NCBI GenBank assembly: GCA_002506875.1
Contig: DAYJ01000127.1
Span: 9,989 to 38,551 of the forward strand
Reading direction: 5' to 3'
DNA length: 28,563 nucleotides
Source: Euryarchaeota archaeon UBA40
GTDB lineage: Archaea > Thermoplasmatota > Poseidoniia > Poseidoniales > Thalassarchaeaceae
The position numbers were made by a program, and so were the translations under genes. The number at the start of each line of letters is the position of its first letter. Positions within the stretch are counted from its first letter, which is position 1. The notes beneath the pieces were generated by a model, which had not been told where the DNA came from, ran no database searches, and saw only the letters and a list, made by a program, of their open reading frames with translations. Of the stretch, positions 15,852 through 24,364 are shown piece after piece.

Positions 15852-16481
15852 TTAAAGAGAGAAATTTCCGCCACCATCACCTGCTGAGCGGAGACCAGTG
15901 GAGCCACTCGACTCACGGACACGCCCTACAGGACCCCCAATTCCAAGCGAATCAGGGAGAATAAGTGCGGCAATGACTCCGCCCCAATGGCCTTCAGCGG
16001 CAGTAATCTCATCCACAGCAATGCCATGTTCGATAATCTCGAGATCGCGGCTCGCCAGACGTCGCTGCATTTGTCGCTTCAGTAGGATCTCTGTTTCTTC
16101 GTAATCCTCCTCAGTAGCTATTGTAGCTACAATCGCTACCTCCTCACCCTCTGGCGTATTGCATCTCGCCCATGCAGCACCAGCGCATGCGGTACCACCA
16201 TCCCAAGAGTATGCTACAGAGAAGTGACATTCGACGAGGCTGCCCATTGGTAGAGGACGAGGTTGCTCTGCAGTGAAACCCATCGGAAGCATCGCCCCCT
16301 TGACCTGAACAAGGCGGCAGTCGCCAAGACCAAGGTCGACAAGACACTGATCGAAGGCATCCTCTTCAGACTCGCCCCAAGGAGCAACAGCCGTCATCAA
16401 CCAGCCACCAGTAGGCGTTCCAGTAGCCTGCGGTGACGATGCACTCGGAGTACCACTCTGTCCGCCGATGCTGAAGTCCAT
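15852..16481 (-). CDS. Pyruvoyl-dependent arginine decarboxylase homologue lacking the processing serines
   Basis: A 209-residue protein that aligns by eye along its core with archaeal PdaD (for example the Methanocaldococcus enzyme). DAFDQCLVDLGLGDCRLVQV matches the NAFDGALLNAGIGNVNLIRI region, LPMGSLV matches LPMGALV, and the C-terminal strand/helix block matches as well. In PdaD a Ser-Ser pair (ISSIMPP) self-cleaves to make the pyruvoyl cofactor; here the same place reads VKGAMLP (Gly62-Ala63). The catalytic Glu (LIMEYEG) aligns with Ala119. The protein therefore should not self-process or decarboxylate. Ser/Thr/Gly-rich low-complexity extensions flank the core (residues 1-25 and ~180-209). 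A non-catalytic paralogue, regulatory subunit or new activity are possible. Starts at an ATG. Confidence 0.78.
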   Translation of the reverse strand: MDFSIGGQSGTPSASSPQATGTPTGGWLMTAVAPWGESEEDAFDQCLVDLGLGDCRLVQVKGAMLPMGFTAEQPRPLPMGSLVECHFSVAYSWDGGTACAGAAWARCNTPEGEEVAIVATIATEEDYEETEILLKRQMQRRLASRDLEIIEHGIAVDEITAAEGHWGGVIAALILPDSLGIGGPVGRVRESSGSTGLRSAGDGGGNFSL

Positions 16482-16532
16482 GTGATTCGGAGGACCTTCG
16501 GGTTCATCAACGGGAAGGTTGGTGACTATGCA

Positions 16533-16829
16533 ATGGCAGCCAATTCACCATCAATCTCGATGAGGTCGGCTCCAGCCCTCTTCATCTTCGGTTGGATTGC
16601 AGCGGTTCTAGGCTACTTCGGCATCCTACCTGAGAACTTAGGAGCAGGCATCGCCATTCTCGCATGGACTACATCGGTTACCCTGATCCTCCTAGACAGG
16701 ATTGCAAAATATCGAGCAGAGGTTAGTCCACTTCAAGACGTGTGGAGCGACGGAGAAAGCGAAGATGAAGACGCAATGGTCGAACCTCTCGCTAATCCAC
16801 GTGAGTTAGGACTTGATGTCCCACTCTAA
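16533..16829 (+). CDS. Small two-helix membrane protein
   Basis: About 98 residues with two hydrophobic helices (ALFIFGWIAAVLGYFGIL and LGAGIAILAWTTSVTLILL) joined by a short loop, followed by an acidic soluble tail (DGESEDEDAMVEPL). I do not recognise a family. The frame opens at a GTG at 16482, directly against the divergent start codon. The ATG at 16533 is preferred because it leaves room for promoters and places the first helix about 13 residues in. It converges with fttA, with 2 bases between their ends. Confidence 0.65.
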   Translation: MAANSPSISMRSAPALFIFGWIAAVLGYFGILPENLGAGIAILAWTTSVTLILLDRIAKYRAEVSPLQDVWSDGESEDEDAMVEPLANPRELGLDVPL

Positions 16830-16831
16830 TC

Positions 16832-18757
16832 TCATAGAAGACGAATGGATTCAAGATTATGAGGAGCAGCAGTACGTACCTTGAACGTCTCTGTGAGTGT
16901 TTTACGGAACTCGTTGCACACAGTGTCATCCCCGTGATGGCAGATAATCCGTCGAGGTTTCGGGTTGAGGGCATTGACATAATCGAGTAGTTGCCGTCGA
17001 TCAGAATGGCCTGAGAAGCCATCAATTGTGACAATATCACACTTGACATCGACCATCATCGTATGCCCATCTTGAGCCATAGGGACCTCGGAATATCCTT
17101 CTTGTAAACGGCGGCCGAGAGTGTTCGATGCCTGATAGCCCACGAACGCAAGTGTTGCACGGTCATTCGGCGCCCAATGTTGTAGATAATGCAATATTGG
17201 GCCACCGGTCATCATACCACTCGTCGCAAGTACGATGCAAGGCGATGGATCGAGAACGATCTGCTCCCGACGTTCGCGCGAATCTACAGTACGGAACCAT
17301 GGGGAGTTGAATGGATTCTCATCGCCTCCTCTAAGCACTTGCTGCCGAAGATCACGATTCAAGAAATTCGGATGCGATGCATGGATTGCTGTAGCCTCTG
17401 CAATCATACCATCCAGCCAAACCGTACACGGGTCACTTGTGAAATCCTCGGACTTGAACAATTGATCAATCGCGACCATCACTTCTTGGGACCGCCCCAC
17501 AGCGAAAACAGGACAGAAAATCTTGCCGCCACGAGCGAGCGTCCTACGAATGAGATCCTGCAGTTCAGCAGTCGCCTCCTGACGTGTAGGTTGGAAAGAG
17601 GAACGACCCCCATAGGTGGATTCGATTACTAAGGAATCGACTCGAGGAAAACGGACTGTCGCAGCATCGAAAAGCCAGGATTTTTCGTATTTGATATCGC
17701 CAGAGAATAAGAGGCGGTGGAGATTCTTATCTTCACCAATCTCGAGATACACCGAGGAAGAACCAAGGATATGGCCGGCATTCTCCATGGTCATCTTCAT
17801 ATCTGGAGCAACGTCGATTTTCTGACCATATTCGATATCAATTACATGCTTGATGCACATCTCGATATCGGCTATACTGTAAGGTGCTTCATCACCATGC
17901 TCCATCCGACTCACCTTGATGTAATCCTGCTGAAGCAATGCCATCAGGTCACGAGTTGGGGGGGTGCAGTAGACAGGCCCACGGTATCCAAACTTGAAGA
18001 GGACCGGAAGCATACCGATGTGGTCAACGTGTGCGTGCGTGATGATTACAGCGTCAATGTTGTCGAGTGGTAGGAGTTCTGGTGCATCAAAGAAGGGTTG
18101 GATTTCTGAACGATTGTTAGTCGGCTTCGCCCCACAGTCAACAAGCACACGACTCTCGTTGGTCGTAACCATGTGCATAGCGCGACCAACCTCGCGATAT
18201 GAGCCTAGAGCCGTCAGACGGACCCAAGGTGCGCTGGATCGCTTTGGGCGATATATACGACTACCAAACTTCCGAAACAGCTCCTTCCTCTCGGCTGCTG
18301 TCTCTCGCCGGTAGCGACGAATATTGTTGAGCGTCTTCGATTCGATAGCAGAGGATCGCTCCGCACGGAACAACCAACCAAGACGATCCCTAAGTTCGAC
18401 AAGATTGGCACCCTTAGCACCAATCGCTGTTGAAGGATCATGACATTCGATTGTAACCTCAGATAATGCAGGATCAATCCAGATATTGGTAAGACCCGCT
18501 TCTTCTGGTATTACCTCCTTCACTGTACTCATCACATCTTCCTCCTTTGCCAATATGGACGGGTCAGGACGAACCACAATTCGACGACGTATCGCCTTAG
18601 CTAGTTTCACCGTCAATGCATTCCCCTTTTGAGAAAACGCATCAGGTGTAGGGGTGATGAGGGCAATTGTCCCTGCTTCCAACTCTACAGTGTATGGAAT
18701 TCCATCAGGTATGACCTCCTTGGCCTTCTTCTTAATCTCGCTCAATGTCAGCCTCAC
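16832..18757 (-). CDS. fttA: Transcription termination ribonuclease FttA (aCPSF1; KH plus beta-CASP)
   Basis: A 641-residue protein of the archaeal CPSF73-like family, which cleaves nascent RNA 3' ends and terminates transcription. The N-terminal ~150 residues form the double KH-like region, with AIGAKGANL at 111-119. From ~180 comes the metallo-beta-lactamase core with the zinc motif HAHVDH (241-246), then GHILGSS, FSGDIKYE and the beta-CASP domain. The C-terminal block includes SGMMTGG, FSGHSDRRQLLDYV and CHHGDD. Length and order match the family. The start is a GTG with a clear Shine-Dalgarno site. It lies 81 bases downstream of the proteasome beta gene on the same strand. Confidence 0.95.
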   Translation of the reverse strand: MRLTLSEIKKKAKEVIPDGIPYTVELEAGTIALITPTPDAFSQKGNALTVKLAKAIRRRIVVRPDPSILAKEEDVMSTVKEVIPEEAGLTNIWIDPALSEVTIECHDPSTAIGAKGANLVELRDRLGWLFRAERSSAIESKTLNNIRRYRRETAAERKELFRKFGSRIYRPKRSSAPWVRLTALGSYREVGRAMHMVTTNESRVLVDCGAKPTNNRSEIQPFFDAPELLPLDNIDAVIITHAHVDHIGMLPVLFKFGYRGPVYCTPPTRDLMALLQQDYIKVSRMEHGDEAPYSIADIEMCIKHVIDIEYGQKIDVAPDMKMTMENAGHILGSSSVYLEIGEDKNLHRLLFSGDIKYEKSWLFDAATVRFPRVDSLVIESTYGGRSSFQPTRQEATAELQDLIRRTLARGGKIFCPVFAVGRSQEVMVAIDQLFKSEDFTSDPCTVWLDGMIAEATAIHASHPNFLNRDLRQQVLRGGDENPFNSPWFRTVDSRERREQIVLDPSPCIVLATSGMMTGGPILHYLQHWAPNDRATLAFVGYQASNTLGRRLQEGYSEVPMAQDGHTMMVDVKCDIVTIDGFSGHSDRRQLLDYVNALNPKPRRIICHHGDDTVCNEFRKTLTETFKVRTAAPHNLESIRLL

Positions 18758-18764
18758 GGATTCA

Positions 18765-18771
18765 ACTCCTT
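18765..18771 (-). promoter_or_regulatory. Shine-Dalgarno site of fttA
   Basis: The minus strand reads AAGGAGT, ending 7 bases before the GTG at 18757. It confirms the non-ATG start of fttA. Confidence 0.7.
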
Positions 18772-18838
18772 GTTATCCCTCAGCATCCGCACGTAAATCC
18801 GAAGATGACGCGCGGGCGTCAGGGAATTGGATTGGCGA

Positions 18839-19465
18839 TCAGAGTCGCTTGAACAGAGCCTCTAGCTCTTCCTGGGGAATCAATTGGTAACCATCTTTTG
18901 CCGTGATGACACAGACATCCATACCATTGCCAGATGCAGCATCGCGCTGAGCAGAAGCGAGAAGAGCACGTGCAACGACCTCGACGGCTTCGTCGCGGTT
19001 CATACCTTCACGGAACTTATCCTCAAGCACACCATACATGTAGGGTGAACCAGAACCGGTCGCGCAGTAAACATCAGGGATAGAACCACCTGCAGAGTCA
19101 ATGGAGTATACGTGAGACCCTTCTTCATCCACTCCAGCAATCAACAGCTGAACCCAATGAGGTCGCCCGCCAAGTATGTTCGCGGTAAGTGTGGCTGCAC
19201 CCTTCACAGACATCTGTGTGCCACGCTTTAGTTCAAAGAGAGCAAGTTCAGCAGCAAGAGAGCGGCTGAGTGCTTGTGCATGACCTACAAGGCCAGCGGT
19301 AGTGAGGGCGAGGTTATCTGCGATACGGAAGAGTTTCTGAACTGACTTATTGGCAACGAAGTGACCCATTGTAGCACGGTGATCGGCGCCAACGACAACA
19401 CCTCCGTCGAAAGTGACTCCAACAGTGCTCGTTCCAGTCTTGGTCTGTTCCATCATACCGTCCAT
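18839..19465 (-). CDS. psmB: Proteasome beta subunit
   Basis: A 208-residue precursor of the catalytic 20S subunit. A short propeptide (MDGMMEQTKTG) precedes the mature N-terminal threonine of TSTVGVTFDGG, which becomes the nucleophile after self-cleavage. Counting from that Thr, the catalytic Asp17 (GADHRAT), Arg19 and Lys33 (VQKLF) fall exactly in place. The region with GSGSPYMYGV and the later GMDVCVI are also typical. The frame is open upstream to 19549, but the ATG at 19465 gives a normal propeptide. The gene is divergent from sepF and lies upstream of fttA on the same strand. Confidence 0.95.
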   Translation of the reverse strand: MDGMMEQTKTGTSTVGVTFDGGVVVGADHRATMGHFVANKSVQKLFRIADNLALTTAGLVGHAQALSRSLAAELALFELKRGTQMSVKGAATLTANILGGRPHWVQLLIAGVDEEGSHVYSIDSAGGSIPDVYCATGSGSPYMYGVLEDKFREGMNRDEAVEVVARALLASAQRDAASGNGMDVCVITAKDGYQLIPQEELEALFKRL

Positions 19466-19576
19466 AGGTTCACAACCGCCCCTCACCGATTGACTTGGGA
19501 CAAAAAGGAAGAATCCGCGGCCCCTTATGAATACGCCGTCAACTCTCATTCAATAGCACTCAAGACCCTCAGATTC

Positions 19577-19996
19577 ATGACCGGTCGCTGTGAAACAGTG
19601 ACTATGACCGGCGAGGATGAGCCTCAATGGATTCCAATCGGAAGAGCATCCAGAACAGCCGAAATGCAGGAAGGTGAGACATTTCACTGGATGGATGGGC
19701 GTTACCCTGACCCACCTATTCCGGCCTCAATCAATGGAACAATAATCCATCGAGCTGAGATTCGCGATATAACCGGGCTACCCCAACTTCTCGATTGGGC
19801 AGCAGAAGGAGATATCTCGATTGTGAATACTCGCCACCTCATGAGCAGGAAAACCGAGTTCAATGCAGTCATAGAGGAACTTGCAGAATTTGTCGAGAGA
19901 GATCTGGGCGGAGAAATTGTTCAGATTGGCGATTCTAGGATACTCATACTGCCCAAAGGAGTACGTGCAACCCAATCTGCTGACGAAAGGCGGTGA
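19577..19996 (+). CDS. sepF: SepF-like cell division protein
   Basis: A 139-residue protein whose C-terminal ~85 residues match the archaeal SepF core. RAEIRDITGLPQLLDWAAEG aligns with the first strand and helix, DISIVNTRHLM with the second strand, and LAEFVERDLGGEIVQIGDS plus RILILPKGV with the final helix and strands. SepF anchors FtsZ to the membrane and forms dimers. The N-terminal amphipathic membrane-binding helix is not obvious here. The reading frame extends upstream to 19361 across the divergent psmB gene, but that part looks spurious. Alternative ATG at 19604. Its 3' end overlaps the ZPR1-domain gene. Confidence 0.75.
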   Translation: MTGRCETVTMTGEDEPQWIPIGRASRTAEMQEGETFHWMDGRYPDPPIPASINGTIIHRAEIRDITGLPQLLDWAAEGDISIVNTRHLMSRKTEFNAVIEELAEFVERDLGGEIVQIGDSRILILPKGVRATQSADERR

Positions 19997-20597
19997 GTAC
20001 ATCGACAGCCGAATTGACCACCCGTGTCCGATTTGTGCTCACGGAGGTGGCCTGAAGATGACGGTCCACATAGATGAGATACCATACTTCGGTGAACATA
20101 CACAGGTGACGCTCGCCTGCGAAGCATGTGGATGGAGGAAGACCGATTTCATCCCTGCAGAGTCTCGTGGTCCGACTGGCCATCGAATCATTGTGAATCA
20201 AGAGCATCTCGGATCCCGTGTTATCCGATCATCTAGTTGTACCGTAAGGATTCCTGAACTCGGATTAGAGGTTGAACCAGGTTCTGCGGCGTCAGGATAT
20301 GTATCGAATGTTGAAGGCGTCTTTATCCGTTTCAGAGATACAATGTTGATGATGGAAAGAGGACATGACCCCGAGAGTGATGCATCTGAGGATCTAGAAA
20401 AAATTCGTCAGATTCTTGACGTATTGGAACAAATCTTGTCAGGAGAGGAGTGCTCAATGGAACTCATCCTCCTCGACCCGTTGGGCCATAGTGGGATTCT
20501 ACACGCTGACACAGAAACATGGACACTCAACGAGGAAGAAATCAATGAACTCGCCGTTGGACCAGAAATCCCCGTGTTCGAAGTAGGCAAGGACTAG
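19965..20597 (+). CDS. ZPR1 zinc-finger domain protein
   Basis: A protein of about 210 residues with a single ZPR1 module. The zinc site is CPIC...CEACGW, spaced by the family segment IDEIPYFGEHTQVTLACE. The beta-domain motifs VIRSSSCTVRIPELGLEVEP and VSNVEGVFIRF follow. Eukaryotic ZPR1, which has two modules, is a folding helper for eEF1A; single-module archaeal homologues may act on aEF1A. No ATG lies close before the domain. A GTG at 19965, inside the end of sepF, gives a sensible N terminus, but the ATG at 19881 cannot be excluded. Its stop abuts the trpS stop. Confidence 0.85.
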   Translation: MQPNLLTKGGEYIDSRIDHPCPICAHGGGLKMTVHIDEIPYFGEHTQVTLACEACGWRKTDFIPAESRGPTGHRIIVNQEHLGSRVIRSSSCTVRIPELGLEVEPGSAASGYVSNVEGVFIRFRDTMLMMERGHDPESDASEDLEKIRQILDVLEQILSGEECSMELILLDPLGHSGILHADTETWTLNEEEINELAVGPEIPVFEVGKD

Positions 20598-21980
20598 TCA
20601 GAGCGCATCAGGCGCGAGAAAGTCGTCAATTCTGTCCTCAAAGGCACTACGTTTCTCTGCAATATCGCCCAACCATTCTGTTGCTCGATCAATACAGATC
20701 TTTTTGATTTCTCCAGCGAGCATATCACCAGAAGTATACGCTCTACGTATTTCCTCCAGTGCTGCATCGTCTGTCTCAAAGAATGTTAGAAGATATTGGA
20801 AAGCCACGTCTTTATCGCAGTCACCACCAAGACGACGGTGTTCCTCAACCGTTGGTTGACCTCCACTAAATGCTCGCTTGACCTTCTTTTCCATAACTGA
20901 AATATCGTCATCGAGGAAGATCGTTGTCTCAGGTCGACTTGACGACATCTTATCGCCAGTCATACCGATAGCAAATCGATGATAGGTAGACGACGGAGGC
21001 AACATCCCCATGCCACCAAGATTCCGTTCGAGCGCAAGTAAAGCCATCCGAACAGGGCCGCGATCTCTCAAGGTAGCCCCTGGTAATTCGATCAAACCAT
21101 GCTTTGGATTTGAGAGAACATCAGCAAATCCGAGGGGTTCGAGAGCGGAATGGATTGAATCAAAGATTGCGCCCCTAACATCCCTGTCAATACGTCCGCG
21201 TTCACCAACGCCAAGCTTAGCACTGTTTTCATCTTGAACAGAGAGGCCGATGGAAAGACCACCTGCCTTCCTTGGTTTGACATTGAACCAATTAGTACGC
21301 GCTGCGAGATCACGAGTCAGGCGAATGTGAGGGTCTTGATCCACGCCAACTGGCACTACAATTGGACGTAATCCCCCATGCTCATCGAGTTGAGGATGGA
21401 GGATATCCCCCGCTTGCACCATAGGTGCTTGGACATGAGCAAGATTAGTATCTCCACGAAAACCGTAGATTGACTCCATCTCTGAAAGATTGGTACGCTT
21501 CCCAAGAGTGAAACCAAGGCGTTGAACGATGGGGCGTGAACTCTGGAAGTATACGGATGTCCTTTCGGGGTCAAGTCCTAATGCTGCATAGTTCCACACA
21601 TACTCCTTCAATGCATTCTCCCGACACTTCTCTAACGACATACCACGAGTTGCATGAGCCTCAAGGTCTGCTACTGCAATCGTAACATCTGCACCCTGAG
21701 ATTGAAACCACTTAACTTGCTCAATAACCATGCTATGACCCAAGTGCATACGCCCTGAGGGCATCAATCCAGTGAGGACACCAAATGGGTCCTTTCGTCG
21801 TGCAGCATCAAGGACTACCTCAAGATCTCTCTGTGCAAAGACAATTCCACGACGATGGAGCATACTGGGATTAGGAATCTCTAGCCCTTCCATGGTCCCT
21901 AGTCCAAACTCATCACGAATTCGCGCATAGTCTGTCGACTGCTGGGACGACCACGGATCGATGCGAAGGTCATCTGCCAC
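20598..21980 (-). CDS. trpS: Tryptophanyl-tRNA synthetase
   Basis: A class I synthetase of about 460 residues. The HIGH motif is HLGH in LMPSGRMHLGHSMV (about 79-82) and the KMSKS motif is DKMSSS (343-347). Archaeal TrpRS blocks such as IPNPSMLHRRGIVF, ADLEAHATRG and VGVDQDPHIRLTRDLAAR are clear. Between the last of these and KMSSS lies an insertion of about 90 residues, similar in place to that of long haloarchaeal TrpRS enzymes and absent from shorter ones. The frame extends to a TTG at 22040, but the GTG at 21980 (VADDLRIDPWSS) fits the family N terminus better. Convergent with the ZPR1 gene. Confidence 0.94.
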   Translation of the reverse strand: MADDLRIDPWSSQQSTDYARIRDEFGLGTMEGLEIPNPSMLHRRGIVFAQRDLEVVLDAARRKDPFGVLTGLMPSGRMHLGHSMVIEQVKWFQSQGADVTIAVADLEAHATRGMSLEKCRENALKEYVWNYAALGLDPERTSVYFQSSRPIVQRLGFTLGKRTNLSEMESIYGFRGDTNLAHVQAPMVQAGDILHPQLDEHGGLRPIVVPVGVDQDPHIRLTRDLAARTNWFNVKPRKAGGLSIGLSVQDENSAKLGVGERGRIDRDVRGAIFDSIHSALEPLGFADVLSNPKHGLIELPGATLRDRGPVRMALLALERNLGGMGMLPPSSTYHRFAIGMTGDKMSSSRPETTIFLDDDISVMEKKVKRAFSGGQPTVEEHRRLGGDCDKDVAFQYLLTFFETDDAALEEIRRAYTSGDMLAGEIKKICIDRATEWLGDIAEKRSAFEDRIDDFLAPDAL

Positions 21981-22081
21981 GAACTGAGGGTCAGCCGCGA
22001 TGGGATGAATGCTTCTCTTGTCACAACTGCAGGCTCCCAATTCGCCGAGGATATGAAGTCCTGCCGAGGGTTCGCGGTTCT

Positions 22082-23113
22082 ATGGGTAAGGTCATGGTTC
22101 TTGGAACCGGCCTTGTAGGCGGTTGGGTAGCCGACCGTTTAGCCACTGATGGTCACGATGTAATCGCAGTTGACACCTCCATCTCAGCCCTCAAAGAGCG
22201 GAACTCCAAGGTAACCTGTATCCACGGACCTGCAAGGATTGAATTGTTCGAAGAATATGTGCCGGACGTAATTGTCAATGCTCTTCCCGGACGTATTGGC
22301 GACCTGATTCGAACCGATCTAATCCGTCAAGGTCTGGCCGTCGCTGATCTTGCCTTCACAGCTGAAGATCCAAGAGAACATCATGAATCAGCTGTGGATA
22401 CAGGGGCACGTCTCGTCTACGATGTCGGAGTCGCTCCGGGCCTCTCCAATCTACTACTAGCCGAAGGGAATCGACGCCACGGACGATTAGTCAACGGACG
22501 AGTTCGAGTTGGAGGAAATCCAGTCAAACCAGACGATGATTGGAGTTACATGGCTCCATTCTCGCCACAGGATGTCATTGAGGAGTACACACGACCTGCA
22601 AGAATCCTACGAGATAATGAGATTGTTATCGTGCCTGCAATCTCAGAAAGAACTCTGTTTGAAGTTGAAGGGCGTGGAGAAATGGAAGCATTCCTGACCG
22701 ATGGATTGCGCTCCGTCCTTGATACAGTAAATGCGGAAAATTTGACTGAAGCCACGGTACGATGGCCAGGGCATATCGGCCAATTCATTGGACTCGGCGA
22801 TGAATACGACGAGAGCGAACTTCTCAAAGCATGGAGATGGGACTCCAAACGTCGTGAATTCACTTGGATGGAAGTAATTGCCGATGGAAACGGGAAAAGT
22901 CGTTGGATTCTTGATGACGAAGGAGGAGAACAAGGATCCTCGATGGCACGTACCACTGGTGCAATTACATGTGCCACTGTTGAGCATCTCTTGGAATCAG
23001 ATGTCCCTGCAGGCGTCCATCCACCTGAAGCCTTGGGAACCTCATTCCTCGACCGATGCCTAACACATTACGCTGCGAATGGGATTCGTATCGTAGAGAC
23101 AAGAGAACGCTGA
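22082..23113 (+). CDS. Saccharopine dehydrogenase-like oxidoreductase
   Basis: A 343-residue protein with an N-terminal Rossmann fold: the nucleotide-binding motif is VLGTGLVGGWVADRL, with an acidic residue (VDTS) ending the second strand. It continues with DVIVNALPGR and DVGVAPGLSNLL, hallmarks of the saccharopine dehydrogenase / lysine 6-dehydrogenase superfamily. The C-terminal half is the usual alpha/beta substrate domain, with GTSFLDRCL near the end. It probably oxidises an amino-acid-derived substrate with NAD(P); the exact substrate cannot be assigned and no lysine-pathway gene is nearby. The start ATG lies about 100 bases from the divergent trpS start. One base separates its stop from the convergent gene. 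Confidence 0.82.
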   Translation: MGKVMVLGTGLVGGWVADRLATDGHDVIAVDTSISALKERNSKVTCIHGPARIELFEEYVPDVIVNALPGRIGDLIRTDLIRQGLAVADLAFTAEDPREHHESAVDTGARLVYDVGVAPGLSNLLLAEGNRRHGRLVNGRVRVGGNPVKPDDDWSYMAPFSPQDVIEEYTRPARILRDNEIVIVPAISERTLFEVEGRGEMEAFLTDGLRSVLDTVNAENLTEATVRWPGHIGQFIGLGDEYDESELLKAWRWDSKRREFTWMEVIADGNGKSRWILDDEGGEQGSSMARTTGAITCATVEHLLESDVPAGVHPPEALGTSFLDRCLTHYAANGIRIVETRER

Positions 23114-23114
23114 A

Positions 23115-24278
23115 TTACTCTTGTTCGAATAGAGAACCATGCGTAAATTGAGTCGGATCATCACGATTAATCAGACGGCGCATCTGGAATACTGTTAGAA
23201 TTCCAACAATGGCGGCTATTATCGGTAGAGCGATATCCATCTGAGTGACAGAACGAGGTTCAATGAGCCAAGTGAATCGGATAGAGGAATCCTGGAATCC
23301 AGACGACCATTCGAAAAGATCAGTTACATGCTCCCCAACTACAATCATTGGTGTCAATCCATTGAAATCTCCAACTCTAATTTCAATTTCATCTATCGAT
23401 TCATTAAATTGAATCTCGACCTTGTCGCCTGGAGGAATTGAAACATGGAGATCACCAGATATTACCCTCCAACCAACACGAAGATGACGGTCCATCTCAT
23501 CCAATAGAGGAAGATCAGTACCATTCATCCATCGGACTGATTCCACCAGAAGTCCAGATTCTGTGGATTCCGTCAATGAAACAATGCTTGTACCAGGTGT
23601 AGCCCATGCATCCAAATTGACAGGTGGTTGATTGAGAATGATAGAACTCGAACCGTTGGGTGTGATAGATGCCGATACTCTACTCGTGTGGTATTCACCA
23701 GCTGTAGTGAACCAAAACGGTTGAGTCTCAATCCATGCAACGACGTCAGGGTCTTTACGGACGTTGAGATCTCCCAACTCAGCAATCCACCGCAATACTA
23801 CAGGATTACCGTCGTCCATACTTGCCTCAATTGCCTCGATACTTGCAACATTCTTCTCTAGAGACCCTGCATCGAAATCAATGGCTTCAATCCGCCCATC
23901 TCCAATACTTGGCCCGATTGAGACATGGAATCCTGATGTGACTAGTGCATCTCCGACACTCTGATTCAAAGTTGAATCAGGGGACTCATCCTGTAGCCCG
24001 AAAGTGATTGGCGATGCTCCCCAACGTGATGCTTGGACTCGATCAGTAAGATATGTACGACAAGATGCAATTGAATCAGGGTTCTCAAAAGGATTGACTT
24101 CAGGCATACCTTGGCAACCAAACTCATCTCCAAGAGCAAAACGCTCTGGACCTGCGATACGCGTCAACCAGCCATCATCATCGTACGGGTATTCACTATC
24201 ATCTGCAATGACAGTGTGAGTGAACAACGGCAAAAGGAGCAACGTGACGACCGCTATAGAGAGTCTGCAGTTGTCCAC
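23115..24278 (-). CDS. Secreted, membrane-anchored protein of unknown function
   Basis: About 387 residues. It starts at a GTG that gives a clean signal peptide (VDNCRLSIAVVTLLLLPLFT, cleavage near IADDS). An Asp-rich extracellular region follows with three early cysteines, then beta-rich segments. Near the C terminus is one transmembrane helix (IALPIIAAIVGILTVF) followed by a ~25-residue cytoplasmic tail. I recognise no domain. The frame opens at a TTG at 24332, but a TATA-like box sits 27 bases before the GTG at 24278. The long tail after the helix argues against it being an archaeosortase substrate. Divergent from plsC. Confidence 0.72.
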   Translation of the reverse strand: MDNCRLSIAVVTLLLLPLFTHTVIADDSEYPYDDDGWLTRIAGPERFALGDEFGCQGMPEVNPFENPDSIASCRTYLTDRVQASRWGASPITFGLQDESPDSTLNQSVGDALVTSGFHVSIGPSIGDGRIEAIDFDAGSLEKNVASIEAIEASMDDGNPVVLRWIAELGDLNVRKDPDVVAWIETQPFWFTTAGEYHTSRVSASITPNGSSSIILNQPPVNLDAWATPGTSIVSLTESTESGLLVESVRWMNGTDLPLLDEMDRHLRVGWRVISGDLHVSIPPGDKVEIQFNESIDEIEIRVGDFNGLTPMIVVGEHVTDLFEWSSGFQDSSIRFTWLIEPRSVTQMDIALPIIAAIVGILTVFQMRRLINRDDPTQFTHGSLFEQE

Positions 24279-24299
24279 GGAGCAAGCGTCTATTCTCTC

Positions 24300-24310
24300 A
24301 TTTTTGTATT
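24300..24310 (-). promoter_or_regulatory. TATA-like box of the secreted-protein gene
   Basis: The minus strand reads AATACAAAAAT, centred 27 bases before the GTG at 24278. This chooses that GTG over an upstream TTG and suggests a leaderless mRNA. Confidence 0.5.
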
Positions 24311-24364
24311 CTCGCCCAATCTCAACGGGCAATCGTCAAGAAGGGTAGGGGTGCAAAACTCGCC

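Noticed and set aside
17189..17632. A 147-codon frame antisense to fttA
   Set aside because: It lies opposite the conserved beta-CASP region and matches nothing.
19361..19576. N-terminal extension of the sepF frame
   Set aside because: It runs antisense through the psmB active-site region and has low-quality sequence; the SepF core begins well after 19577.
22546..22977. A 143-codon antisense frame in the saccharopine dehydrogenase-like gene
   Set aside because: Its Ser/Arg/Pro-rich translation is a shadow of the well-conserved gene on the plus strand.
23115..24278. Secreted unknown protein as an archaeosortase substrate
   Set aside because: The C-terminal helix is followed by a tail of about 25 residues with acidic stretches, unlike the short basic tail of sorting signals.
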